Assembly: GCA_009792885.1 (NCBI GenBank)
Contig: WMCF01000114.1
Location: 562,520-626,519, forward strand
Reading direction: 5' to 3'
Length of the DNA stretch: 64,000 nucleotides
Source: Eremophila alpestris peregrina
Taxonomy: Eukaryota > Chordata > Aves > Passeriformes > Alaudidae
The position numbers were made by a program, and so were the translations under genes. Position 1 is the first letter of the stretch. The number at the start of each line of letters is the position of its first letter. Below the pieces are notes generated by a model. That model saw only the letters and a program-made list of their open reading frames with translations, was not told the origin of the DNA and did no database searches. Shown piece after piece: positions 13,979 through 25,900 of the stretch.

Positions 13979-14423
13979 GGGAGGGCCCCGCGCCGTCAGA
14001 GCCCCGCTGCCCCCGGGCACCGAGCGGGCCCCGCGCCCTCAGAGCCTCCCGCGGGCACTGAGCGGGCCCCGCGCCCTCAGAGCCCCGCTGCCCCCGGGCA
14101 CCGAGCGGGCCCCGCGCCCTCANNNNNNNNNNNNNNNNNNNNNNNNNNNNNNNNNNNNNNNNNNNNNNNNNNNNNNNNNNNNNNNNNNNNNNNNNNNNNN
14201 NNNNNNNNNNNNNNNNNNNNNNNNNNNNNNNNNNNNNNNNNNNNNNNNNNNNNNNNNNNNNNNNNNNNNNNNNNNNNNNNNNNNNNNNNNNNNNNNNNNN
14301 NNNNNNNNNNNNNNNNNNNNNNNNNNNNNNNNNNCGGGCACCGAGCGGGCCCCGCGCCCTCAGAGCCGCCCACGGGCACCGAGCGGGCCCCGCGCCCTCA
14401 GAGCTCCGCTGCCCGCCGGGACC
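13979..14423. repeat. GC-rich minisatellite (38/43-bp units) upstream of ITM2C
   Basis: Tandem units share the core GAGCGGGCCCCGCGCCCTCA. Visible units are 13979-14021 (43 bp), 14022-14059 (38), 14060-14102 (43), a partial one from 14103 into the gap, 14343-14380 (38) and 14381-14423 (43). The 43- and 38-bp forms differ in the spacer (CCCCGCTGCCCCCGGGC type versus CTCCCGCGGGC type) and tend to alternate. The minus strand is G-rich with several G3-4 runs per unit. Confidence 0.9.
14123..14334. other. Assembly gap of 212 N
   Basis: A run of 212 N inside the minisatellite. Repeat units resume in the same orientation on both sides, so the hidden sequence is probably more units. The true length is unknown. 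Confidence 0.98.
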
Positions 14424-14530
14424 CGTCTGCCCGCAGCACCGTCCGGCCCCGCTCTGACCGGCTGGGCTGCGGGACACAGAGCGAGTGCAGCGGCACCCCC
14501 GGGATCTTGGGGTACGGCACGGTCAGTATT

Positions 14531-17500
14531 GCCCGGGGCAACTGCTGACATCGGGTCACCAAAAGGGAAGCAACAGGATAAATCAAAACTGAACAACCCC
14601 CAAGGCTGAAGATGTACCAGCCTGCAGCAGATGTACACAGAGAGCAGGGGTTACTCCGGGAAAGCTGGGAGAACTCGGCCGCTCTTCACTTGGAGGCCAC
14701 AGAACAGAATCCGTGGGGGTACAGAGCACTCGGGGTCGTTTTCCCCAGGATCAGCTCTGGGCAGCACAACAGATGGATTACTCTCATCGCGGGGACAGTG
14801 ATCCAGAAAATGCCCTGTCTGCCAGAAGCAGAGTGTAGCATGCAGAAGAGAATTTGAGGGAGGTTTGGGTTGCTTTTATGCCACCAGATGATGGCCAGGG
14901 AGCAGCAGGTAGTGCAGCAAGAGTAAAGAACACATGTTGATAGTTCTGTTAAGTAACAAAATGGAAAAAAAACTATGAAGAAAACCCTCTCAGCCAGCTG
15001 CAGGTAATAAGGAAAGCAGGAAATTGTCAGTGAATAAACACAGCACTACCCTTACATTGATTTGGACCACTTAAACATAGTATTTATTGTAATAAAGTTG
15101 TTATGAGCATTTTCTTTCGATCCAGACCGGTTCATTATGTACTGAGTGGTTTACATCATGTTTTGAACTAACCCATTGATAAATTAGTGCTAAATTTTAT
15201 TTGTAAAAGGCATCTTTGGCAAGGATTCAACATTGACTCACAACAACAATTGCTCATAGTGCTGACTTACATTGTTCAATATTTGGAGCTGTTTGGTCCT
15301 CCCAGCATCCCACTCTGCAGGTAACACGGGGATTGCAAGTTTTATCTCACACAGAGATAAGGGGCTGCATTTCCTCAACAGCCTCTAATTTCAGGAGCTC
15401 AAACTGAGACAATATGGTCCTGAGTTTATGAAAATGGGAGTGTTTACAGCCAGATCCAAACATCTCACATTCAACATGCAAACTGGGAGAGAGCCCGCCA
15501 GGGTCTTCCCTGACTAAAGCTGTAATGCAAATGCTAACTCTTCTAATAGCATTTATCCTTTATCACATGTAGCCTTGCAGCAAGGAAAGGACCACAACAG
15601 GGCAGAAATCCCCTTGTGTCCCTCTCAATCCACCAGACCATCCTACTGCCCAGACTGGGGGGCCCTGCCCTGTCCTTTTCTCAGGTTGTCATGCTCATTA
15701 TTCCTCAGGGACAGCCCTGTGTGAGAAACACTGTGTTACCTCCTCTCCTTCAGCCCAGTGATCCACTGGGCAGCTCTTGTCACAGAGAAGAAACCCAAAG
15801 CCAGGATGCAGCTGAGGAAAAATTATTACCAAGTCTTCCATCTGATAAAACCAGAGAAAGCTTGACACTAAAATCTTCTGTTTAAAGGCAGAAGTTAAAG
15901 AAAGTAAGGGTTGGTTCTTTCCATTTATGTCTGATGGGACTCTGGCCCCTCACTCTCAGTCAGTCAGTCTGTGGGACTGGTGGGACAAGTCTGCAACCAG
16001 GAGAGTAAAGGATCCTCTTCTAATATTTAGGTCATTTGTGACAGATACTGAGAGGAATGGCACAAGCTCTTGATGTTCACCGGGGCTCCTGACAGAACTA
16101 GTCTATTGATTTTCTCAGAGACAAACAAATGGAAGGGCAGTATCACACCATTGCCAAGGCAGCAACTCAGCATCAGGCTGCAGGGACAGTGTGACTCTGC
16201 CCTTTCTTGCATCAAGTCAAGTGCTGAATCAGCCTGGGTCATCTCCAGAACACAACTGATTTCCTGTTTCGAGTGGGGAGAAGTATTGATCAAATATGTG
16301 AGACATTGCAGTGTAGGTGTTGGGGTGTCCCCTGTGCATAGCTGGGGCCAGTCTGGCTGTTCTGCAGCAGGAAACCTCCCGTGGAAGCCACTGCCCTCCC
16401 TGCAGGGTCTGCAGCTGGTGCCCAGCACAGCCTGAACTGCAGCACCCTGTGCAGCATGAACTGGCCCCCAGAAGGATAGCCAGAACAAGAACTGCTCCTG
16501 GGGAGGGCACAGAACCTGCAGGATGCTGTTAGTGTTCACACGTTCTTTACACTTATTTTTTCTTTTATGCATGGTAATATGCACAAGTGCCTCAAACAAT
16601 CTTCAAGTTTGCAGTATTTGTGAACATAGCTGGAATCCTGGAATATTACTTCTGCTGTACCATAAAAAAAATCTGCAGGACTGAGAAGGAAGGCAAGTTA
16701 TTCTCAGCATAACAATGAACCCAAAATAAGTAAAGGAAAATGTCAAAATAATTAGAAAATGAGTCAACGTTAAGGGTGTAAACCGTTAGGCATCTTTATT
16801 TATTTAACATTTCAAGACTGGGTCTCAGTCACAGCCATTACATCCCGGGATAAATGGCTTTGCATGCATTAAGAAAAATCACCCAAGTTATCACAGGCCG
16901 AGTTTCAGACTAAAGGATTTCTCAGTAAGATATCTCCAGCTACAGGCCCTTCAGTCAGAGACTTAGAGGATAAACACTGACAATGAACTCAACATTTCTA
17001 ACACGGCTTAGAACCGTGGCTCTTGCCCTGCAGTGGAGAAGTGACATGCTGCTTACAGAACATCTTGCTCAAATCTGCTATCTTTTCTATTTTTAAGCAA
17101 GAAGGTTTCTATTTAAAACTGCCACCTAACCAACTTCCTTAAAGCCATCTGCTCGTTTATTAGTTTGTGACAACAAAGTTTCCATCTCTGAATGTAATTA
17201 AGTGGAATCCCAGGGACAATTTAGTTGACTGACCTTTCATTAAAATAGCAGCATGATAGCACTTCTCAAGTAATGAAGAAGTGGGATCTTTATGAACCTT
17301 TATTAAACTGTCCTCTACCTTGCCACTTCTCAGTTTGCAAAAAAGCACTTATGTAAAGAATCCAAAACAAACCAATATTAAAGAGAGAGCACAAAGTAAC
17401 TGCTTTAATATATTCCGAGCCAACCAAAATGTGTTTGTCATGTATTGAGCTGCATCTGTTTCTGAGGTCTGCTGGTGTCTTAGCTGTCATCCCTCACTGT

Positions 17501-19654
17501 ATCACACTGGAAGGAAATGACAATGTTAGAGTCCTTAAATCATTCTGCTTTTCCACTGCAGTTCTAATAAGGGCTTGTACTAGAGAGCATGCCTAAAAAT
17601 GAACAGAACTCTGTAATGTGCTGAAAATACACTTTTATTTTTCCTTCTTATGCTTCATCAACTATACAGAAAGAAAGAGGCAGGTTGGGCTCTTAAGAAA
17701 CTGTTAAAAAAATCATAATTACTCTTAAAGGAATAGACCACAAACACAAAGGATGTACTCAAGGTTTCTGCTGTTCCTCACACAATCTACTTCTAATTAC
17801 CACACATAATTGCATGAGGCAAAGCAATTACCTGTAGCCAAAGGTAGAGAATCAATCCAGTGGTTTTCATGGAAAGTTACAGCTTTCATCTGCAGCTGAA
17901 CTGAGCTGAATCTCTTGTTACTCCTGTGTACCTGCCACATCAGCCAGGCCAATGTGTCAATCCCTGGTACAGATATCCTTTGTTCCTTCTTTTCTTTGAA
18001 AAAAACCCTGATGGTTTGGCAGCAGCAGGAAGCCTTGGGCTACCTACGAGGGTAAATGGAAAATTATTACCATTATATACTTCAAAAATAACAAGAGAAT
18101 AATTTTCTCCTAATAGTAGAAATTATCCTGGATTAGTCTCCCTCCTGGAAACTAGCAAGCTCCAGATATGTTGGTTTTCTCTCTTTTACAAACGCTGGTA
18201 TATAGAAGGCCAACACTTGGTATCCTTCAGTCAGTAGCAGAAAAAAACTATTCACATTTCAAAAGATGTGCACAGACCAGATGCACAATGGCTTTGACCT
18301 GAACAATGTTCAGTTAAACACTGGTGGCAGGACTGCTGAAAGCCAGAGCCAGGGGCTTGTTAACATTTGGTTGCCTGTTGTGGCACCAAAACCCCTTCAC
18401 GCATGTGCCAAAAAGTGGGGAGGGATGGTAAGAACAGGAAGGGAAAATGTGGCTTGGAGACAGCAGCCAAAATACCCAAGCTGGATTTCTATGTCATAGG
18501 ATAAGCAGGGAGCATACCCAAGACAGCAAAATTACCAGGACTGTTGTATAGTTTATACTTTTTATGATTTAGAGGGAGATTTTCCATAGAAGTAGTCACA
18601 ACTTACCTGGAAACTTGTTAGGGGTTCCACGAATCAAAATACTTCAACTTTACATAATTTCTGGAACCAGCAGGGAGGGCATTCGAGTTGATGGGGAAGC
18701 ACTAGTGAAAAGAACAGGATACAAACCTAAAAGCCAAGAAAGCCCAGGAAGTGGGAAGGGCCCTATTTCCTACCTTTACATATGAAGTGTTACATATTCA
18801 AGTGTTAAAACACAGTTTTAGGCACAAAGGGAGAAAGAATGTAGGGAAGATGCTGGTTTGGAATAAAAGGCTGGGGCTAGATTTAAGTAGTTGCTGGAGA
18901 AAGTGGGTGTGAGCTCTCAGCCCCAGGAGTTCAGCTGCATTCTTGCCCCATTCCCCAAGAGCCCCAGCGAGGGACAGAGCCCCAGGTACAAGAGGAGATG
19001 TAACCTGAGCTCTCCCTGCCCCCTTCCCTTCCCTCATTTCCAGTTCTGTACTCAAGGACTGGGCTTTTTGCTGTACCTGCACCAACCTTGAAATACTCTG
19101 CTTTTCTGACTTTGAGAGAGGATGTGGAAAACCACAGACTGAACCAAAGCTCTCATCCTGCCTGCCAGGGGCCTGCTAGACCAGAAGTGTAGGAGGGGAT
19201 CTGCCGAGGCTGGCTTGTGTTCCCCTCACCGTAAGAACCATTATCTCACAGTCATTAGGCCTGGCAAAACACATCTGGCAGGTGCAGGCAAGTGTACCCT
19301 CACCATGAGCTGTGCCAGAGCAGTGTCTGAACCAAGAGAATCACTGTGAGAGGCTGCTTAGTGCAGAGGCAGCACAGTCCCAGCATCAGGTGTGGGGGTG
19401 AGGCACCACTGACTCCAGTTTCTGTGGTGTGGGGTGCCTGGCCCCAAGAAAACGTGCCTGCAATTACAGCTCTGAGCACAAGGCATGTTTTAGTCAGCTG
19501 CAGAAAAGCCAGGGAGTTTGAGGAGGTATTAGCTTACACCAGCAGCCCCAAGTTTTCACCAGCTCATGCCCATCCATCATGCAGGTAACCTACTGTGAGC
19601 AAGGGCCCCACCTTTCTTATTTCTCAGTGTACCTCTTCTTCAATAGGGACTATT
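14531..19654. other. Intergenic DNA upstream of the ITM2C CpG island
   Basis: Composition falls back to ordinary AT-richer sequence. I see no exon, RNA gene or repeat that I can name. Confidence 0.6.
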
Positions 19655-19922
19655 TACAAGTGTATGGAGTGACAAGACATGGGGGAATGGCTCCAAAGGA
19701 CAGAGGGCAGGTTTAGACTAGGAATTAGGAAGAAACTCTTTACTGTGAGAAGGCATTGGAACAGATTGCTCAGAGGAACTCTGGATGACCCATCCCTGGC
19801 CGTGTTTAAGGCCAGGTTGGATGAAGCTCTGGTCTGGTGCAAGGTGTCCCTGCCATGGCCAGGGGTTGGAACGAGATGATGTTTAAGCTCCCTTCCAACT
19901 CACACCACCCTATGATTCAGGA
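19655..19922 (+). mobile_element. CR1 LINE 3'-end fragment, plus orientation
   Basis: The text carries the CR1 3' signature in order: GGCTCCAAAGGACAG, AGGAAGAAACTCTTTACTGTGAG, a WNRL-type reading frame, CCATCCCTGGCCGTGTTTAAG, GGCCAGGTTGGATGAAG, then GGAACGAGATGATGTTTAAG and the terminal CCCTTCCAACTC with CTATGATTCAG. Only the degenerate end of ORF2 and the 3' tail remain, so it is a dead 5'-truncated copy. Confidence 0.9.
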
Positions 19923-22900
19923 TTTGTTAAGAGTAAGTGACCACACTCAGCCTGAACGAAATGCTTTCTGGCAAGAGCAGAACACACTGAAGGGAAAGGA
20001 ACGTGACACTGAAAATCAGCACCAGTTCTCCAGCAGAGTTTAGCCTGGGAAGGAGCAAAGAAAGTGTCATCTCTTGCCAGCAGTTTGGCTGCTGAAGAAC
20101 TGCTTTGAAAACTCAGATATAATAACTGTGGTGTTCCATGACAGCCACATCCTCTGAGTGAGTCTGCTGTCTCTTTTAATTAGCACGTCTCCATGATCAT
20201 CTCAGGATTTTATGTTACAGTCCTAGAGAACTATCATTACCTTGAATCCAAGAGGGATGAAGTATCACAGGACAGTGTAACAATGCCAATAATCCTTAGG
20301 AGACAGAGGCTTTCACGTTAACCATGTGCAGGAATCTCCTCTGCCCTCTTTCACTTCCATCTCTGTTGACATTTCTGAGTGACGCCCCATCATTGCCCAA
20401 AATACTTGCACAGCAGGCACCCTCCTGCTTGCTCTGGTTCCTTAGATTTGGTACTTCAGTGCCTTGCCTGAATGCACTGCTGAAAATACACACTAAGAAG
20501 ATGAGAAAAAACAAGAACAATAAACCCACAGCCAGCATGTTAAACAGAGGTGCAGACTAAAGAGTGCGAGGCAAACTCTTGCTTGCACATCCTCAGTTGT
20601 GACTTCTTTGGGAGGGTGACTTGGTTAACAATTCTTTTGTTCAGACACAGTGTTTGTCACACCCAAACCTGCTGCAGATAAGGTCACATGGAAGGAACCT
20701 GCCAACCCCCTGGCAACATGTGACATCCTATCACACCCATAACTCAGTTAATACCAAACAAAGTCTCAGGATTGCACAGCTGACAAAGAGTTTGCAGTGA
20801 GAGACAGAACCACTCCTGTTTACAGCATCAGCATGTTATACAAATTCAAGCAAGCTTGGAGTCAGCAACTGGCAGTATTGATCTTTGCTATGCAAGAATC
20901 CTCTGCTTTGCAGTCCAAGTGAAATAAAAGCCAAAGCCAGCAAATTAAACTACATCCAGTAATTGCCATGCTCCGGTTCATAAGGTCCCAGGGACAAGGG
21001 AATGAAGATGACATCTGTGATGATGTTCAATGATGCTGTTTCTTTGAAAACTGGCATGTGACAAGGAGGAGAGCTGCCCATTGATTAGAAGAGGCTCATG
21101 GGGTCAACTGGACTCCAGCACATTTAGAAGTCAATAGTGCCAATGGACAAGCAATGAAAAATATACTTGGATTAGTTCTAATGGAGCTGATTACATGGGC
21201 CCAATATTCACACAGCTGAAACAAGCTCCCTACACTCCCTTCTTGTCCCCCACACTGCTTGACACCTTTCTCCCCAGGAATGAGGGCAACCCAAATCAGA
21301 AGTAGATGCCCCAGTTCACCAGTAAATGCTCGAATTACACCACAATCTTTCTCTAGCCACCCTCTCTTTGGAGCATAGGCAAAGCGAATCCAGATGACTT
21401 CATGCACAGAGCATCCTTTAATGGCAACTTCCATTCCCCTGTGCTTTTATCTTCAAGGCCTAACAAACTGTATCCCTGCCCACCAGCCACCCCTGTTACT
21501 GGGAATGTTATTCTACTTCCATCCCACACATGAGGAACCATCAGCTGGCAGATCACATGGACACAGCTTGTGCCTGTTCTGCCAGCAAAGATGCTGGTCT
21601 GTGGAGCAGTTAAAGCCTTGTCATTGTCCAGAGGCAATATTTTCAGGTTGATATTACAGCTGGAGTGCCATGAACACATATTCCTCTATTGCTTTTTCAA
21701 AACACCCAACACAGCTGCATCAACAGCTGCACAGTTGGTTGTGCCAAGGGCAGGCAAAGCAGTTTCAGTACTGTAGGGTGGGACATCAGAACACTCCTGA
21801 ATGTTTCAAGTGTGACTGGGGTTACTCTCTGGGGTATTGCCACAAATTTGCTTCTAAGAAATGGCTGCTGTATGTTGTGGTTCCTCATTTTTATTGAGAT
21901 TTGTCCCAATGGGGTGCAGTCCTGGGGTGCACATGTTGGCCCTGCTCTGCCTTTGTGGCAAACCTGCAGTGCCCTGTGTGAGACAGAAAGTTGGCAGTCT
22001 CAATTTTTAATCACTTGTGGGCTTGATTTCATCAGTGTTTTTCCAGATATTTTATTTATGCCTTGTAAAATTTTCCAGAAAGCAGAAAATCTGTTCAGTC
22101 AGGTCACATTGTGAAGGATATGCCAGTTTGTCCCTCCACAAGTCATCATGACACACTCCCCCTTGTCCCATCCTGCTCTGCCAAGAGGAACTTAAACATC
22201 TCTTGACTTAAGGAATTAAATGTGCATAATAAATACATATATTTTTAATTCCTGTATAAAAAATGTATAGGAATTAAAAAATCTCCTACTACCAATATTG
22301 TCCAAGTGGAAAAGATAACACACTGTCCATCTGCTGGGACTCCTGAAAACACACAGCCAACTCTTTAACAGTGATCAAAAAGAAAAATCCATACTCTTCT
22401 GAGCTGCTCTCCCACTCTGTGCCCTCATGACTGCTGACCCATCTTTCATAGATCTCAGGGAGACACCCCATAATGTGCTGCTGCATGAACCCATGGAAGT
22501 CTCCCACCCAGCAGCACATCCCTGGATGAACATACTACACTATTCATGAGCTGAAAGCACTGTATGGATTGAAATTCCTTCTCAGGGTCAAGAGAGATGT
22601 TGCAGTGCCTCACAATGCACCAGAAGCCATACACAGAACCCAGGTTCCAGACATGACCCTGGCACAGCACATGGCTGCAGGTTTGCATTGATGGCACAAG
22701 AATGTGAGCAGTCCATGTGGATGCCTAGGATATATATACACTGAATTGGCTCTAACTCCTCCAAAACATCAGCTTCCACAGTGAAGGATGGGCCCAAGAG
22801 GCAAGACTTCAGAAGGTGAAAAGCAATGCCTTGGTTGTTTTGTTTTTTTTTTTCAAACATCTCTATCCTAAGTTCAATGTTTGGGCATAAACATCATGTG

Positions 22901-25900
22901 TTTTCCAGGATAAATTTTCAAGGAAAAAGAGAATAAAACCTGTACTCCAAAGTCTCATCTTACAACTCATGTAAAAATTTTAAAAGGGCAACAGACAGGG
23001 CAACAGCACCTTAAACCAATCCTATTTGTAAAAATTTGTATTTGATGAGCAATGCAGCCTGCAGGTTACTATGGCAGCCAGATCCATCACCTAGGTGACC
23101 AAGCACCAGTGATATCAACATTAACCTATCCCTACACACAACCTCACACTGTGCACATTATCAGCCTTCCATTTCTTGGAAGTTTCTCTTCATACCAGCA
23201 GATGGACAGTAACAGAGCACATGGACAATCCCCAGGAGGGGTGAGCTCTCCTCACAGCACCAGCCTGCCTTGCTAAGGAGGGTTATTTCTGGCAGCACCA
23301 CCTGTGGAAATGCTGGGCACTTGAGGCATGTGTAACCTGATTTACCACCAGAATAATAAGCAGAAACTTGCCTGAAAGCTCTTTGGAAAAGCTTCTGATG
23401 GCCAAAGAGTCCAATTAATATAGCAGAGGGTCTGAAGCATAAATCCTCACAAAACAGAGAGAATGTCTTGAGGCACTGGCAAGGTCTTCCCCCAAGGCAC
23501 CATTACTTTTGGGAAGCCAAACTTTCAACAAGGAACACCAAATCCAGTAAATTCCCAAATCAATACCTTACCTGTTCCACAGGAATGGTCTGTTCCAAAT
23601 AAAGCCAAGTAAGATGTTTAATGTTTCAGAGATGCTGTTTAACTCTGGGTATCAGAGGAACACTGCTGAGTACAGACATGTTTGTTTACAACCAAGCAAC
23701 ACCACGCTGATTACAGGGCCAAATTCAACTCCAGGCTCCTGGAAAATACTGATTTTTTTTGTAACAACGTGACATAATTGGTAGCTTCTGCAGTCTAAAG
23801 GGATTTTGGTTGCTTGGGCTAAAGGAAATTAAATGGAATTTAGATTTTCCCCTCCTTTTGTTAAAGGCTGCCTTTATATCCCATCGAGAAATTAACTGAG
23901 ACAGAAATCTCTTTTCCTGCACTTTGATAAATAGGGATGACTCATTATTTCCCCATTTTGCTTTAAATATCCTGTCATCCTTCTGGTTTGCTTTGTTCAG
24001 CTATTCTCTCAGCTTCATATGGCACCTGCTGTAATGACACAAGAAATCCTCTGTGGTTCTGCTGCCCTTTCAGTGCATCCCCTTATCAACAGAGCACTCT
24101 GACCTTTACACACCCCTCACTTTACTTAGCCAGCAGACACTTGCAACCCCCCAAGACAGCCTTTTCTTTGATCACCACTTCCTAGCAAGAGATTACATTA
24201 TCTTGTCAGAGCCAAAATGCATGTCATACCTTTCCAAGCCTTTAGCCTCACTGAAGCACACTCAGATTTGGGGCTGCAGTTTGAATTTTCAAAGTAGACT
24301 GAGCTGTTACAGCTTCATTGACACTTCAGGAGGTGGGGAAACTTCTTCAATCAAATTTATTTGTTTGAAATCTAATTGTTTGCTTCCTTGTCTTTTGCCC
24401 ATCTTTCACTGCCTGTTGCCCCCTGTTCCTTGTGCTCAGAAAAGACTGTGGTGTCTTTTACCTGCTTATCCATGCACAGGTTGAGTAAAGACCATTAGAA
24501 GCCAAGCCCTCTGTAATCTTGGAGAACAAAAGAATAACTGTGCTCCTGATAAAGCAAGTTTTCTTGTCTGTCTCTCACTGGCTGATGGTGGGATAACACC
24601 AGCAAAGGAAAAGAAGATCAAAGTCATAGTGCTGGATCTGAGAGGATAAAAGAAAAAATTTCAGAAAGAAAGGAACCATGGGCAGGTGAGAGAAATAAGA
24701 AATACATTTTTAAAGCAAAGGATATTTTACACTGAGGCTAGGCAAGGGCAGAAGATTCTAGGAAAAAACAGAGCCCCTTTGTTCCAGGGAAGACATCTAC
24801 TGGGGCTTGAAAGATTCAACCTCAACACAGAGAACACTTGAGCAGTGGAAAACAAAAAAATAGGAGCATGGATATGAATAAATGTTTTATTGTTAGCTGA
24901 GAACTGTACATTCTTTGTTGTTGACAAATGCAGCTTGAATTTTGCAGAGCTTTTGTATCTGCTTGCTTCCCTCATGAAAACGCCCTTCAGAGGTGATCCA
25001 GGAGTGCCCCAGGGCTCCCAGCATGTCCCTGGAGAGGCTGGAGCTGCCTGGGGGCTGAGGTTCAGCCCCTGCACAAGAGCCAAAGTCCAGATTCTGTGCG
25101 AGGACGATGTAACTGCCTTGATTTGCTGATGTCAGATGGGGAACTGTGTGACTTGGAAACTTTCAGAGGGTGAACAGAACACATGGATGTAGTCAACTGC
25201 TCAAGAAGCTCTCCATGTTTTTTGTCTGTGAATTATATGAAATAATATTTATTTACTCCCTATCCTGAACAGTCCTCCTCAGAGGATAGGATATCCAAGG
25301 TCAGCATGCCTTTCAGGACAACTGGGCACCTTTAATGAATAACTGCACTTCAACCAGTGAATTTAATTAAAATGCACTGCTACACTGGAGAAAATATCTA
25401 GCCCTTGTGACATTATGCAATAGCACACTCAGTGTAGAGATACAAGATAAACAAGGAACACTCTGAGCTTGCCTATCATCCTGCATGACTTCACTTCCTA
25501 TTGCTTTTTACCTTTTTTCTTTCTCAATTCCTATTTATATTTATGTATTTAGAAAAGATAACAGGTTACGTGAACTGCCAACAGCTGCTCAGGTGGAAAT
25601 CTTGCCATTATGAGGTTGCAACTGTGCTCAAACAAAACTTCCTTCATGAAACATCTCGTTGGTCTTTCCTGCAGAAGCAATGAAATGCTCATTGTTTCCA
25701 GCTCCATGCCTCCGAGAAACAAAATGGGTCCTAAATGCTGTAATCCCATTTTGACTTTCATTTTTGTCACTCTCAAAACCAAGAATGCAACAGGAAAAGG
25801 CAGTAGGATTTTGTCTGTAGTTGCAAGGTGCAAAGAGCAGCTCAAGATGACACCTGAGAGGTAGGAATGTAAAGCTTTGTATTTTATAAAATGACAAACA

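Larger units (their letters stand above)
13560..14530 (-). promoter_or_regulatory. CpG island and presumed promoter/5' UTR of ITM2C
   Basis: A sharp rise in G+C and CpG density surrounds the ITM2C ATG, in contrast to the AT-richer flanks. No TATA box was recognised, as is usual for such promoters. The start site is presumably between 13882 and about 14500 but cannot be placed, because a minisatellite and an assembly gap occupy the area. The open reading frames across it on both strands are by-products of the high GC content and the run of N. Confidence 0.8.

Noticed and set aside
13022..14548. 508-codon open frame on the plus strand
   Set aside because: It is open because of high GC content and a run of N, covers the ITM2C exon in antisense, and its composition is repeat-driven (Pro/Arg/Ala).
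13695..14609. 304-codon plus-strand frame and 200-codon minus-strand frame over the minisatellite
   Set aside because: Translations of the tandem repeat and gap in other frames; no independent coding evidence.
21670..22114. Cys/His-containing plus-strand frames resembling a zinc knuckle or envelope fragment
   Set aside because: The cysteine spacing does not match CX2CX4HX4C and no longer retroviral context is present.
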